Positions 17,098 through 24,854 of a DNA stretch of 35,481 nt are shown one piece after another; positions within the stretch are counted from its first letter, which is position 1; every line of letters begins with the position of its first letter. The notes under the pieces are model-generated. The model did no database searches and was not told the origin of the DNA. It saw nothing but the letters and a program-made list of their open reading frames with translations. The translations under genes were made by a program, and so were the position numbers. The stretch is from contig JACQNJ010000033.1 in the NCBI GenBank assembly GCA_016203115.1, positions 1-35,481 of the forward strand. The letters are read 5' to 3'. This DNA is from Candidatus Woesearchaeota archaeon (GTDB lineage: Archaea; Nanobdellota; Nanobdellia; SCGC-AAA011-G17; GW2011-AR20).

Positions 17098-18105
17098 ATG
17101 GCAAAGATAAGTAGAGAACTGCTCTTTCTTTACTCTGAGAATGCGAGGATTAAAATAAAAGAATTGGCTCATTTGCTGAAAAAAAGCCCTCAAAGGCTAA
17201 AATATAATGTAAAGACCTTAGAAAAGGATAAGATTGCATTTAACCCCTATAGTATGATAGACTACTCTTTCTTTGGACTTTTATTGTTTAGGGTTTATTT
17301 TAAGGGGGGGTATATCAGCGAAAAAAATAAGAACTTGATATTACAAAAATTGAGAGACCAGCCTTATGTGGTTTCTATTTACGAGTTAGATGGGGCTTTC
17401 GACTTAGTCATTGAAATGGAAGCTCCTAATGCTTCTAGATTTAACAAAGAATTGAGAAAAATTACCACTGAGACACCTACCTTAAATAATTATAAGATTT
17501 TACTTAATGTTGTTACACATATGTACCCTAGGCTCTATTTATTAAAGCATTCTTCTTTGGCTGAATTAATAACTAAATTTGGAAGGGACACAATTGTTGG
17601 AGGGGACAGGCAAGTAGAAACTTTCAGTAAAAGTGAGATTGATGTCCTTTACTCCGTATTGTTAAATCCCAAGATAAGACTGACTAAATTGGCACAACAA
17701 ACTGGCATGAACATTAAAACAGCAAACAGCATACTTAAAAGGCTGACACAGAGAAAAATAATCAAGGGATATAAAAACCTGGTTGATACGCATGCTTTAG
17801 AGATCCATAAGCATAGATTATTTTTGAAACTGCATAATCTTTCCCAGGAAAGGGAAAATCAATTGATGGATTATATTTTGAAGACTCCTGAGATAATTCA
17901 AGTGAATAAAACTGTTGGAGACTGGGATATGGAGCTAGATTTGGAGTCTTTTGACAAGAGCAGAATCCGCTATTTAACTGTGCAGCTAAGAGAGGATTTT
18001 GGAGAGCTAATAGAAAATTTTGATATCATGGAATTTTACCAGTACCATAAGAAAACATTTTTGCCTAATTATCTGCTAGAGGAATATAAAGAAGAAAAAA
18101 GTTGA
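17098..18105 (+). CDS. Tandem Lrp/AsnC-like transcriptional regulator
   Basis: 335 aa from the chosen start, made of two Lrp-like halves. Residues about 1-55 are a winged helix (ARIKIKELAHLLKKSPQRL), then an RAM/ligand-binding-like part with QPYVVSIYELDGAFDLVIEM. A second HTH at about 180-225 (NPKIRLTKLAQQTGMNIKTA) is followed by VNKTVGDWDMELDLE. The G-x-W/F-D-x-x-L/I pattern in both halves is the AsnC-domain hallmark. A duplicated architecture within one chain is seen in DPANN archaea. The effector, probably an amino acid, is unknown. It may act on the divergent gene at 16990. Confidence 0.85.
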   Translation: MAKISRELLFLYSENARIKIKELAHLLKKSPQRLKYNVKTLEKDKIAFNPYSMIDYSFFGLLLFRVYFKGGYISEKNKNLILQKLRDQPYVVSIYELDGAFDLVIEMEAPNASRFNKELRKITTETPTLNNYKILLNVVTHMYPRLYLLKHSSLAELITKFGRDTIVGGDRQVETFSKSEIDVLYSVLLNPKIRLTKLAQQTGMNIKTANSILKRLTQRKIIKGYKNLVDTHALEIHKHRLFLKLHNLSQERENQLMDYILKTPEIIQVNKTVGDWDMELDLESFDKSRIRYLTVQLREDFGELIENFDIMEFYQYHKKTFLPNYLLEEYKEEKS

Positions 18106-18170
18106 ACTGTTTTCATTGTAGAAAGGAGGGTTCTTTTTAACTAGGATAAAACATTATTTGAATCAGATTA

Positions 18171-18734
18171 TTAATGAGTTTTGCGCAACTTAACATTAAA
18201 TATCTGGGCTTGATATATCGCTGCAATAATCTGAATTATACCCATTGTGACAAAAAGCACCTTAAATGAGAAATAACTTACTATTAAACCCCCTGTTACA
18301 ACTGCAATACCTGTAAATATCTGAGCTTCCCCTCCTGCTAATCCCCATTGATAGCCATCATGTTTTCTATCTTCGTGCTTTGCATATAGTGCATTCCATG
18401 TAGGTGTAGCAAGAGCTGCAGCAATTCCTAATCCTGTCTGGACTATAAACAAATGTGTTGTAGATGAAACAAATAAGAATCCAAAAGTAAAAATTGCATT
18501 TAAAGTATACCCTATAACCATTAATTTTTCTTTGTTTTTTTTCCCATCACTTAGCTTGCCAACAACCATGTAGAGAACTCCTGCTACGATGAGGTATGTT
18601 GCCCAAGCCCATGTTATATCTAGAATGTCTCCACCAATTCTTTCTGTAAAAACAGCAAAAAGAGGACCTAGCATTCCTTCGCCAAAATACCAGATATTTC
18701 CTCCGTATAAAAGGATTTTAACATATCTGTTCAT
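18171..18734 (-). CDS. Half-size MFS transporter, six membrane helices
   Basis: 187 aa with six hydrophobic segments, equal to the N-terminal half of a major facilitator protein. Motif A is present as GKLSDGKKNKEKLM between helices 2 and 3, and PTWNALYAKHEDRKHDGYQWGLAGG matches the helix 4-5 region of MFS proteins. It ends cleanly with a basic tail after helix 6, and no second half is found downstream. A homodimer could rebuild a full transporter, or the gene is truncated. Substrate unknown. Confidence 0.78.
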   Translation of the reverse strand: MNRYVKILLYGGNIWYFGEGMLGPLFAVFTERIGGDILDITWAWATYLIVAGVLYMVVGKLSDGKKNKEKLMVIGYTLNAIFTFGFLFVSSTTHLFIVQTGLGIAAALATPTWNALYAKHEDRKHDGYQWGLAGGEAQIFTGIAVVTGGLIVSYFSFKVLFVTMGIIQIIAAIYQAQIFNVKLRKTH

Positions 18735-18796
18735 AATTGCAATAATAATCTTAGTTATATAAATCTTGCTTTAAGGGAGGCTCTCACTTCGTCTGG

Positions 18797-18818
18797 GCGT
18801 TGAACAGAGATTATATGG
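18797..18818. other. Weak candidate of the 22-bp Xer/dif-like core
   Basis: Arms GCGTTGAA and TTATATGG flank the 6-bp centre CAGAGA. It resembles the reverse reading of the 27108 core (arms TCGTTGAA and TTAGTTTC, centre CAGGGC), sharing CGTTGAACAG and TTA. It lies before the nucleotidyltransferase pair, but no partner is seen on the other side, so chance is possible. Confidence 0.25.
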
Positions 18819-18933
18819 CATATTACCCATATTACCTGATGAGCTTTTGATGTAAACAAGAGTATTACACTTAATCTTTAATGGGTGTTCGTTCCATGTA
18901 TATTATTTATTTTATATATTTATAGTATGAACT

Positions 18934-18948
18934 AGAAAGATTTAAATA
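18934..18948 (+). promoter_or_regulatory. BRE/TATA promoter of the nucleotidyltransferase pair
   Basis: AGAAAGATTTAAATA, with the ATG at 18971 about 27 nt after the TATA centre, so the transcript is probably leaderless. It closely matches the promoters at 26545, 28142 and 29988. Confidence 0.55.
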
Positions 18949-18970
18949 TTAGTATAAAATAGGTAATATA

Positions 18971-19630
18971 ATGATAGTATACAACCCCTACTATGCCAAA
19001 ATTATTGAGGAAAGAATCAAAGCGGCACAAGGTCTATTAGATGAAATTCCAGCTAAATATTGCTTTATTACAGGATCATTTATTTACAAAACGAAATATA
19101 GAGACATTGATATTTTTGTTGTTACAAGATCAAAAAAAGAAATAAAGACAAGCAATAAAAAAGCTAAAGTAACAATTATTGACTTTAACAATTTATATTC
19201 TTTATACTATCATTCGATATCAAAAAGCTGCATAGCAAAAAACATTCTACCAACAAAACCGCTTAAAGTCACCATTTCAGATTATTGGTATGTTATAAAT
19301 GAAGCAGTCCCTACTCTTTTCAATCGGAAAAACAAATATCATAAAGATGTTCGCTTCCTTGTTCTTTATACTGAATATTTTATGACAGGAGAAATACTGG
19401 ATACCTTCCAGTTGGATAAAAAAATCAGTAATTTTAGAAACTATGATGATATTCTAAAGTATATTAAAGAAAATGTTCCAAAAGTGATGAATAGACATAG
19501 AAAGAAATCATATCTAAAAAGATTTTTTTACACTCAGGCAGGTTTCTACAAAGACCTGCGCGATTATTCCGCCCAAAGTTTTTTATATAATCTAACTCAC
19601 TCGATTACAAGATGTATTGCACATGGTTAA
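18971..19630 (+). CDS. Nucleotidyltransferase-fold protein, 219 aa
   Basis: Residues about 30-55 hold YCFITGSFIYKTKYRDIDIFVV, a Pol-beta-type nucleotidyltransferase signature with GS, eight residues, then DxD (Asp40-type and Asp42-type metal ligands). The remainder is helical and basic, unlike the short MNT antitoxins elsewhere in this window, and there is no HTH. Its 3' end overlaps the next gene by 8 bp (ATGGTTAA), so the two form a coupled pair. Role as antitoxin, toxin or RNA nucleotidyltransferase is undetermined; the family is not recognised beyond the fold. Confidence 0.72.
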   Translation: MIVYNPYYAKIIEERIKAAQGLLDEIPAKYCFITGSFIYKTKYRDIDIFVVTRSKKEIKTSNKKAKVTIIDFNNLYSLYYHSISKSCIAKNILPTKPLKVTISDYWYVINEAVPTLFNRKNKYHKDVRFLVLYTEYFMTGEILDTFQLDKKISNFRNYDDILKYIKENVPKVMNRHRKKSYLKRFFYTQAGFYKDLRDYSAQSFLYNLTHSITRCIAHG

Positions 19631-20000
19631 TCCAGATGATTTCAAAAATAAAATCGAACAATCAATTTCACAAGATTACAAAGTAGAGTTCTTAGGTAAA
19701 AACTTTGACCAAATTGCAAATCTACTTACGGATACAAAAGCAGAAAAAATTTTCAAATGGGTTGAGGATGTAGTAAAGAGCAAGATCCAGCCCATTCTTG
19801 TTGGATCAAAAAAGCCATATAAAGAATGGACAGTAAGTGAACTTCTCACCTTTCGTTATCCCTTCAGCATTGGAAATACAGAGTATAGAATAATCTTTGT
19901 AAAAGTAAAGAATTCCATTTACATTGAATTCCACCTTGGAGACCATAACTACTATGACAAAGTTCGCAAAGAGCTTGGTCTAAAGAAAAGCAGCTATTAA
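19623..20000 (+). CDS. Small RelE/YoeB-like protein paired with the nucleotidyltransferase
   Basis: 125 aa from the ATG at 19623, preferred over an upstream TTG because it gives the usual coupled overlap with the gene before. The C-terminal half (YPFSIGNTEYRIIFVKVKNS, then IYIEFHLGDHNYYDKVRKEL) has the strand-turn-strand and the terminal D-H-x-x-Y-D look of RelE/YoeB/ParE-fold toxins. The N-terminal half is helical with Lys/Asp. It is a candidate toxin, but residue-level catalytic assignment is not possible. The gene ends 23 bp before the convergent mgtC-like gene. Confidence 0.6.
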   Translation: MVNPDDFKNKIEQSISQDYKVEFLGKNFDQIANLLTDTKAEKIFKWVEDVVKSKIQPILVGSKKPYKEWTVSELLTFRYPFSIGNTEYRIIFVKVKNSIYIEFHLGDHNYYDKVRKELGLKKSSY

Positions 20001-20023
20001 TTTTTGATGTCTTTTGCATGTTT

Positions 20024-20653
20024 TTATTCTATTTTTGAAGATTTTAGCCATTTCTGCTTGAAAAGATCAAGAAGCATTTTATTTAAATCAGATTTTGTAC
20101 CCTGGATTAAGTAGGACAACTGCATTTCATTAGTTTCTTTGTTTATGCTGACACTTAGAACCTTATGCCTTTTTGTGTAGTCTAACAGGTTATTTATTTT
20201 TTCTTCATCTATTATATTGTTTGTTACAATTGTTAATCTCCTTTGATGAGATCCAATGTCTTTTGCTTCAAGATACTTATCTGAAACTAAGACAACCCAG
20301 ACAAAAATGTAAATAATCACGCCAAGGATATATTCCCCTACTCCTACCATGAATCCAAAAATAGCGAAAAGCCAAATTGTTGCTGCTGTTGTGAAGCCAA
20401 ACACCTTATCTGAACCTTTTATCAAAGCTCCTGCACCTAAAAATCCAATTCCTGTTACAACTGCTGCCAGTAAAGCAAGTTCATTTGCAGGATTATTGAG
20501 ATTTGCAAATACTCCTAAAGCAGAAGCCCCTAGTGCTACGAAAATAAAAGTGCCAAACCCTACCGGCTTATGAGATCTCTGCCTTTCTACACCTATAAGC
20601 AAAGAAAGTAAGAAAGTTACCAACATCCTTAGGCTAATAATTATTATTTCCAT
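20024..20653 (-). CDS. MgtC/SapB family membrane protein
   Basis: Five hydrophobic helices fill residues 1-140, with the family signatures LIGVERQRSHKPVGFGTFIF, TGIGFLGAGALIKGSDKV and GFTTAATIWLFAIFG. The last 70 residues form a soluble ACT-like domain (RRLTIVTNNIIDEEKINNLL, then VLSVSINKE). Known MgtC proteins modulate the F-type ATPase or support growth at low magnesium; whether that applies here is inference. 209 aa is normal. No operon partners on its strand. Confidence 0.9.
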   Translation of the reverse strand: MEIIIISLRMLVTFLLSLLIGVERQRSHKPVGFGTFIFVALGASALGVFANLNNPANELALLAAVVTGIGFLGAGALIKGSDKVFGFTTAATIWLFAIFGFMVGVGEYILGVIIYIFVWVVLVSDKYLEAKDIGSHQRRLTIVTNNIIDEEKINNLLDYTKRHKVLSVSINKETNEMQLSYLIQGTKSDLNKMLLDLFKQKWLKSSKIE

Positions 20654-20800
20654 GAGGTTGCCATTGAACTTGGCACTTATTTATAAAACTTGTGGAAAAT
20701 TCTGTGTTATCCCGAAATTATTTCATAAGGCTGATTTATTTATGAAGCTAAATAATTTCTTGAAGCCTTAAAACAGCCAAAGGATCAAACAAAACAGGAT

Positions 20801-21028
20801 ATGAGCAATAGAAAAATAAGACTAAAGAGGTTAATAGAAAAGACACCAAAAAACTCAGAGAATGTTAAGAAATTGTTAGAGATACGGCAAAAGAATAAGA
20901 AAAAAGGACAATAGGCACAACTCACTGATTTACAGCATTATGCCTCTGAAGCCTTGTTTGCCTTTAAAATCCCTATAACAGCTTTTGTTGTTTGTCTGCT
21001 AACTTGGTTATTAGCTCTGATTTTATGA
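20801..21028 (+). pseudogene. Small membrane protein gene with an in-frame TAG
   Basis: ATG at 20801 encodes a strongly basic 37-aa peptide (SNRKIRLKRLIEKTPKNSEN ... EIRQKNKKKGQ) to TAG at 20912. The same frame stays open for 37 more codons to TGA at 21026 and encodes a typical C-terminal membrane anchor (FKIPITAFVVCLLTWLLALI). A basic cytosolic part plus one helix looks like one small tail-anchored protein interrupted by a stop. It may be a nonsense pseudogene, a read-through gene, or two accidental ORFs in frame. TAG is used as an ordinary stop by other genes here, so recoding is not favoured. Confidence 0.4.
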
Positions 21029-21048
21029 TATTAATGAAAAAGCAAGGA

Positions 21049-21056
21049 TTTATAAT
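21049..21056 (+). promoter_or_regulatory. TATA box of the helicase gene, suggests a later start
   Basis: TTTATAAT lies only about 10 nt before the ATG at 21063 but about 26 nt before the in-frame ATG at 21078. If the gene is leaderless like its neighbours, translation starts at 21078 (MGFEKLNL). Confidence 0.4.
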
Positions 21057-21062
21057 GGCTTC

Positions 21063-22379
21063 ATGAGCCTTTTTTCTATGGGATTTGAAAAATTAAACTT
21101 ACATGCAGATGTAGTTAAAGCAATAAATAAAAGCGGTTTTGTAGAACCAACTGCTATTCAAAATAGATGTATCCCTGAGATTAAAGCAGGTAAGGATGTT
21201 GTGGGACAATCACTTACCGGGTCGGGGAAAACAGCTGCTTTCGGTCTTCCTATAATTGAAAAGATTCAGCATGGAAAAGGTGTTCAGGCTTTGATTTTAA
21301 CACCTACAAGGGAGTTGGCAATTCAATTGCAAGAGACTCTTTCAAAATTTTCTTCTTTTATGAAAGTTCATGTTATTGCAGTTTATGGAGGGGTAAGCAT
21401 TCAACTCCAAGTAGATGCACTCAAAAAAGCAGATATTGTTGTGGCAACCCCTGGAAGAATGCTTGATCATATTAAACGGAATAATGTTAATTTCAGCAAT
21501 ACTCAATTCCTTGTTTTAGATGAATCAGACAAAATGTTTGAAATGGGTTTAATTGAAGATGTTGAGAAGATTATTAGACAACTGCCTAAAGAAAGACAAA
21601 CTCTTCTTTTCAGTGCAACTATGTCAAACGACATACAACATCTTGTTAAGAAGCATCTTAGAAATCCTGTGATAATAAAAGAACAAATTCATGTTGATAA
21701 AAAGCTTTTGAAACAAATTTATTATGAAGTAAAACAACAAGAAAAATTTTCTCTTTTAGTGCATTTGTTAAAAAATAAAACTTCGGGACTTGCAATTGTC
21801 TTTTGCGGGACAAGAAGGGAAGTTGATATTGTTTCCAGAAATTTACGATTAAATGGATTAATGGCTATGGCTGTTCATGGCGGATTAAGCCAAAATAAGA
21901 GAACTTTTGCTATAGATTCTTTGAAAAAAGAAAATGTTCAAGTGCTAGTCGCTACTGATGTTGCTGCAAGAGGTCTTGATATTAATAATATTTCACATGT
22001 TTACAATTATGATTCTCCAAAGACTCCGAGCGAGAATACTCATAGAATTGGGAGAACTGCAAGAGCTGGAAAATATGGGGAAGCTGTGACTCTCCTTTCT
22101 GATAGGGATTATGACAATTTTAGAAACGTGTTAACTGATAGAAGCATAGAAATTCAAAAGGAGCAATTGCCGCAATTTGAGAGAGTCATGTTTGTAAGAG
22201 AAGTACAGAAAAACAAGAATTTTTTTTCAAGAAGGGATTCTACAAGACCCAGCTATTCCAGACATAACTTATGGTTGAGAGATACATCAAGAAATTTTAA
22301 ACCTAGATTTAATCATTCTACATCAAGAGATTCTTCCAGAACGAGAAATAACAAAGAAAATAGAAAATATAGATCTTAG
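21063..22379 (+). CDS. DEAD-box-family ATP-dependent RNA helicase (DESD variant)
   Basis: A two-domain RNA helicase that remodels RNA with ATP. The Q motif is GFVEPTAIQNRCIP, motif I is SLTGSGKT (50-57), Ia PTRELAIQ (81-88), GG 109-110, TPGR 129-132, motif II VLDESDKM with DESD at 153-156, III SAT (184-186), V-type ATDVAARGLDI and VI HRIGRTARAGK. The third motif II residue is Ser instead of Ala, which is uncommon. The last 50 residues are Arg/Ser/Asn-rich and likely bind RNA nonspecifically. 438 aa is typical of bacterial/archaeal cold-shock helicases. ATG 21063 is followed by an alternative ATG at 21078. Confidence 0.93.
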   Translation: MSLFSMGFEKLNLHADVVKAINKSGFVEPTAIQNRCIPEIKAGKDVVGQSLTGSGKTAAFGLPIIEKIQHGKGVQALILTPTRELAIQLQETLSKFSSFMKVHVIAVYGGVSIQLQVDALKKADIVVATPGRMLDHIKRNNVNFSNTQFLVLDESDKMFEMGLIEDVEKIIRQLPKERQTLLFSATMSNDIQHLVKKHLRNPVIIKEQIHVDKKLLKQIYYEVKQQEKFSLLVHLLKNKTSGLAIVFCGTRREVDIVSRNLRLNGLMAMAVHGGLSQNKRTFAIDSLKKENVQVLVATDVAARGLDINNISHVYNYDSPKTPSENTHRIGRTARAGKYGEAVTLLSDRDYDNFRNVLTDRSIEIQKEQLPQFERVMFVREVQKNKNFFSRRDSTRPSYSRHNLWLRDTSRNFKPRFNHSTSRDSSRTRNNKENRKYRS

Positions 22380-22410
22380 GTTTTCAAAAACATTTTAGTG
22401 ATTTCAAATT

Positions 22411-22432
22411 GCAACTAATCACTGTTAGCCGA
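22411..22432. other. Xer/dif-like 22-bp core, left end of the module region
   Basis: Left arm GCAACTAA, centre TCACTG, right arm TTAGCCGA. It matches the cores at 25199, 27108, 28044 and 28622 in the left arm (xAACTAA) and in the terminal CGA of the right arm. Read backwards the centre begins CAG like the others. It sits just after the helicase, where the module region begins. The binding protein is inferred to be the recombinase at 28747. Confidence 0.5.
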
Positions 22433-22540
22433 ACCGACCCCTGCGAAGTGGTAAGAGCATAAGTTCGTCGTTTTTTAGTTAGTGGTGGAGTTCAGTCAGT
22501 AGTTTAGGGTTGATAGGGTAATTCGTCCAAAAACGCAACA

Positions 22541-22576
22541 TTTATATATTATTCATAATTATTGAATAATTATTCA
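22541..22576 (+). promoter_or_regulatory. TATA box and 14-bp perfect palindrome before an MNT gene
   Basis: TTTATATATT (22541-22550) is followed by TGAATAATTATTCA (22563-22576), a perfect palindrome ending 13 bp before the ATG at 22590; an imperfect copy (TTCATAATTATTGAA, 22552-22566) overlaps it. The position, between TATA and start, suits autorepression by the HTH domain of the downstream protein. This operator differs from the 20-bp-spaced boxes at the other MNT genes. Confidence 0.45.
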
Positions 22577-22589
22577 CTTATATTGAAAG

Positions 22590-23174
22590 ATGATACCGAA
22601 AAACACTGCAATGGTGGTAATGTTTCTGCTAAGGAACACTGATAAATTTGGCTATAATATTAATCAGATTGCCAAGCTAAACAAGATTAGTGTAGGCAGT
22701 GCATTCAAAATTCTTAAAGAACTTGAGAAAGATAAGTTAATTATAAAGAATGAAATCAGCAATGCATCTCATTATAAGCTTAATTTTGATAATCCTGAAA
22801 CAATAAAATTATGTGAACTTCTTCTTTTAGCAGAAAGAAGAAATCTTAAAGGATATGCAAAACTATATGCAGATGAACTTATAAAATTTAAAGATGCTGA
22901 GATTATTATTATTTTTGGTTCTGTTCTAAGACTAAAAGAGTTTAATGATATTGATGTTCTCTTTATTACTAATAAGGTTAAAAAAGTAAATAATTTTTGT
23001 CTTGAAATATCTAAAGTAAAAACAAAGCCAGTTGTTCCCTTGATTATGAAGCAGGAAGATTTAATAAAAGCACTGAAACAAAAGAAAGATGCCCTCATAA
23101 ACCTGATGAAAGAAGGTATTGTGCTTAAAGGAGAAACTATATTTTTGGAGGTCATAAAAAATGTTAATTCATAA
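22590..23174 (+). CDS. HTH-MNT nucleotidyltransferase (antitoxin-type), short GSx8DxD
   Basis: 194 aa. Residues 1-60 form a winged HTH (YNINQIAKLNKISVGSAFKI), and residues about 105-135 the MNT core with FGSVLRLKEFNDIDVLF. The spacing between GS and DxD is eight residues rather than the usual ten, so this is a separate subtype from the other three MNT genes here. The domain should nucleotidylate and restrain the HEPN partner, which follows with a 14-bp overlap. The C-terminal part is Lys-rich helix. Confidence 0.82.
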   Translation: MIPKNTAMVVMFLLRNTDKFGYNINQIAKLNKISVGSAFKILKELEKDKLIIKNEISNASHYKLNFDNPETIKLCELLLLAERRNLKGYAKLYADELIKFKDAEIIIIFGSVLRLKEFNDIDVLFITNKVKKVNNFCLEISKVKTKPVVPLIMKQEDLIKALKQKKDALINLMKEGIVLKGETIFLEVIKNVNS

Positions 23175-23637
23175 GCAAAAGCTGGATTGGTGCTTGGCAA
23201 AAGAAACAAGAATGAAGAAGATTAAACCTAATGACAAACTATCGCAAGAGCATCTCGATAAAGCAAAACATAATCTTCGCGCCGCCGACTATAACATTAA
23301 AGGGGGTTTTAGTGATTGGGGTGTTTCACAATTTTATTATTCTATGTACCATGCTTTGCTTGCAGTGCTTTTCAAGCTCGGTTATGAATCAAAAAACCAT
23401 GAGTGTACGATAAATGCTGTTGAATATTTGATAGAAGAAGGAAAGATTCATCTTGATCTGAAAGATATCGCTTTTATCAGAACAACTGAACAAATGACTT
23501 CAAAAGATGCAAAATCGCTCCGGGAAGAATTTCAATATGGGACAGAAACGGCTGTCAATGAGAAAATCTTGAAAGAATTATTGGAGAATACCAAGAGAAT
23601 AGTGGAAAAAATTGAGATTGCATTGATTGAGTATTAG
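23161..23637 (+). CDS. HEPN-domain protein (partner of the 22590 MNT)
   Basis: 158 aa. The N-terminal 20 residues are variable; residues about 30-85 (LDKAKHNLRAADYNIKGGFS, then QFYYSMYHALLAVLFKLG) are the classic HEPN helices with KNHECTINAVEY. In place of RX4-6H there is LREEFQYGTE near 120-129, an Arg followed by Tyr. It ends in a long helix. It is coupled to the MNT gene by overlap; the stop lies next to a weak core-like site at 23629. Probable RNase-type toxin with the noncanonical motif noted. Confidence 0.82.
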   Translation: MLIHKQKLDWCLAKETRMKKIKPNDKLSQEHLDKAKHNLRAADYNIKGGFSDWGVSQFYYSMYHALLAVLFKLGYESKNHECTINAVEYLIEEGKIHLDLKDIAFIRTTEQMTSKDAKSLREEFQYGTETAVNEKILKELLENTKRIVEKIEIALIEY

Positions 23638-23650
23638 GGGTGTTAAGTGA
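23629..23650. other. Doubtful core-like site between the two plus-strand MNT/HEPN pairs
   Basis: GAGTATTA, centre GGGGTG, TTAAGTGA: the TTA/TTA border spacing fits, but the arms match the others poorly and the site overlaps the HEPN stop codon. The stretch 23651-23810 that follows is GC-rich and non-coding like the other spacers, which is the main reason for listing it. Confidence 0.2.
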
Positions 23651-23813
23651 GGTCGACCGAAGGGAGAAGTGCAACGCCCCGACGAACCGTAGTGAGGAGA
23701 GTTTTTGCGCTACCGAGACTTCATGTGTCGCCGTATTTTCCTGGTACTTTGCTAATGATAAATAACTGCTTTAGCAGACAAGATTTAGGGAGTCGCTCGT
23801 TTAAAATAGAAAT

Positions 23814-23853
23814 CTTTATATATTACTGGTTCATATTTGGTACACATGGTTCA
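23814..23853 (+). promoter_or_regulatory. TATA box and 20-bp-spaced TGGTTCA operator
   Basis: CTTTATATAT (23814-23823) lies about 27 nt before the ATG at 23846. TGGTTCA occurs at 23827-23833 and 23847-23853, exactly 20 bp apart, the second copy overlapping the start codon. The geometry repeats that at 6515-6545 and 26466-26491. Confidence 0.5.
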
Positions 23854-24397
23854 AAAAAGAAACAGTCTGGAAATGGACATTATTGAGTTGCTGTTAAATG
23901 TAGATAATCATGTGAGAGGTATAGCTAAGAAGCTGAATGAGTCACACTCCACAATCTTAAGAAAGCTGGATAATCTCAAAAGAGAGAATGTCATTGACTC
24001 TAGAAAAGAAGGTAAGAATAAGATTTTCTTCCTAAAAAAGAATCTTGTCTCAAAGACTTATATTCTACAAGCAGAATTACACAAGCTGGCTAAATTGTTG
24101 CGACACAACCCAGAATTAGGTGTTATCTTCGAGGATATTTTGAAAAAGACTGATGCGAAATTAATTGTATTGTTTGGATCTTATGCAAAGGGACTCGCGA
24201 AAAAAGATAGCGATGTTGATATTTACATTGAAACCAAAAACAGGGATGTTAAAAAAGTAATTGAAGCTATCCATTCAAAAATTAATGTTAAGATAGGATC
24301 TTTTGACATTAAGTCTCCATTAATCAAAGAAATTATAAAAGATCACGTAATTCTTAGAGGAATTGAGGTATTTTATGACAAACAAGTTCCTGAATAA
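23846..24397 (+). CDS. HTH-MNT nucleotidyltransferase (antitoxin-type)
   Basis: 183 aa from ATG 23846, chosen over a TTG at 23837 because of the TATA spacing. Residues 1-60 are a winged HTH (VRGIAKKLNESHSTILRKLD); the MNT domain has LFGSYAKGLAKKDSDVDIYI, a canonical GSx10DxD, near residues 111-130, followed by a beta strand with KIGSFDIKSP. Its 3' end overlaps the HEPN gene by 23 bp. It is most similar in layout to the minus-strand MNT at 25854, suggesting the two modules are relatives. Confidence 0.84.
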   Translation: MVQKRNSLEMDIIELLLNVDNHVRGIAKKLNESHSTILRKLDNLKRENVIDSRKEGKNKIFFLKKNLVSKTYILQAELHKLAKLLRHNPELGVIFEDILKKTDAKLIVLFGSYAKGLAKKDSDVDIYIETKNRDVKKVIEAIHSKINVKIGSFDIKSPLIKEIIKDHVILRGIEVFYDKQVPE

Positions 24398-24854
24398 ACT
24401 GAAAAAGGAAGAGAAGTTGGAATTGGTTGAACCATCAGAGGATATTTGTAACTCATACTCAGAAAAATCAGTTAATTGCTTGAAATCGGCTAAATTATTG
24501 CTACAGAATAATCTTTATGAGAATTCCATTGGTCAATCTTATTATGCGATGTATAATATTTTACTTGCATTATTATTCAGAGTAGGCATTAAATGTGAAA
24601 ATCATGGTGGCTCAATTCTTTTGCTGAAATTATTATTTAGCGAGAATGATTTGTATTCGCTAATTTCTGATGCGAAAAAAGAAAGAATAGACAAACAGTA
24701 TTACGTGACAACAGAAAAAGATGAAATCACTAAAGAGATCGCTACCGAATTACTCAATAATGCCGAAAATTTTGTTTTGAAAATAAAGATGGTTGTTAAA
24801 AACCTGAATAATGATTCTATCGATAAATTGAGGGAAAGATTCATAACTATTTAG
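24375..24854 (+). CDS. HEPN-domain protein (partner of the 23846 MNT)
   Basis: 159 aa from ATG 24375. After a Lys/Glu-rich start, residues about 30-85 carry the HEPN core (SEKSVNCLKSAKLLL, SIGQSYYAMYNILLALLFRV, IKCENHGGSI). The motif at about 115-125 is RIDKQYYVT, Arg followed by a Tyr pair, in the place of RX4-6H; the partner at 25352 has RVDTQYYVT. The last 40 residues are a long helix. The stop overlaps the end of a converging regulator remnant by 8 bp. Confidence 0.83.
   Translation: MTNKFLNKLKKEEKLELVEPSEDICNSYSEKSVNCLKSAKLLLQNNLYENSIGQSYYAMYNILLALLFRVGIKCENHGGSILLLKLLFSENDLYSLISDAKKERIDKQYYVTTEKDEITKEIATELLNNAENFVLKIKMVVKNLNNDSIDKLRERFITI

Noticed and set aside
20912-20914. Pyrrolysine codon
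   Set aside because: TAG ends other clear genes here (for example the secreted proteins' neighbours and HEPN genes), and no pyl genes are visible.
22433-22560. tRNA or other structured RNA gene after the helicase
   Set aside because: The stretch is GC-richer, but no T-loop GTTCRANNC with matching acceptor arms could be found; it is better explained as module spacer.
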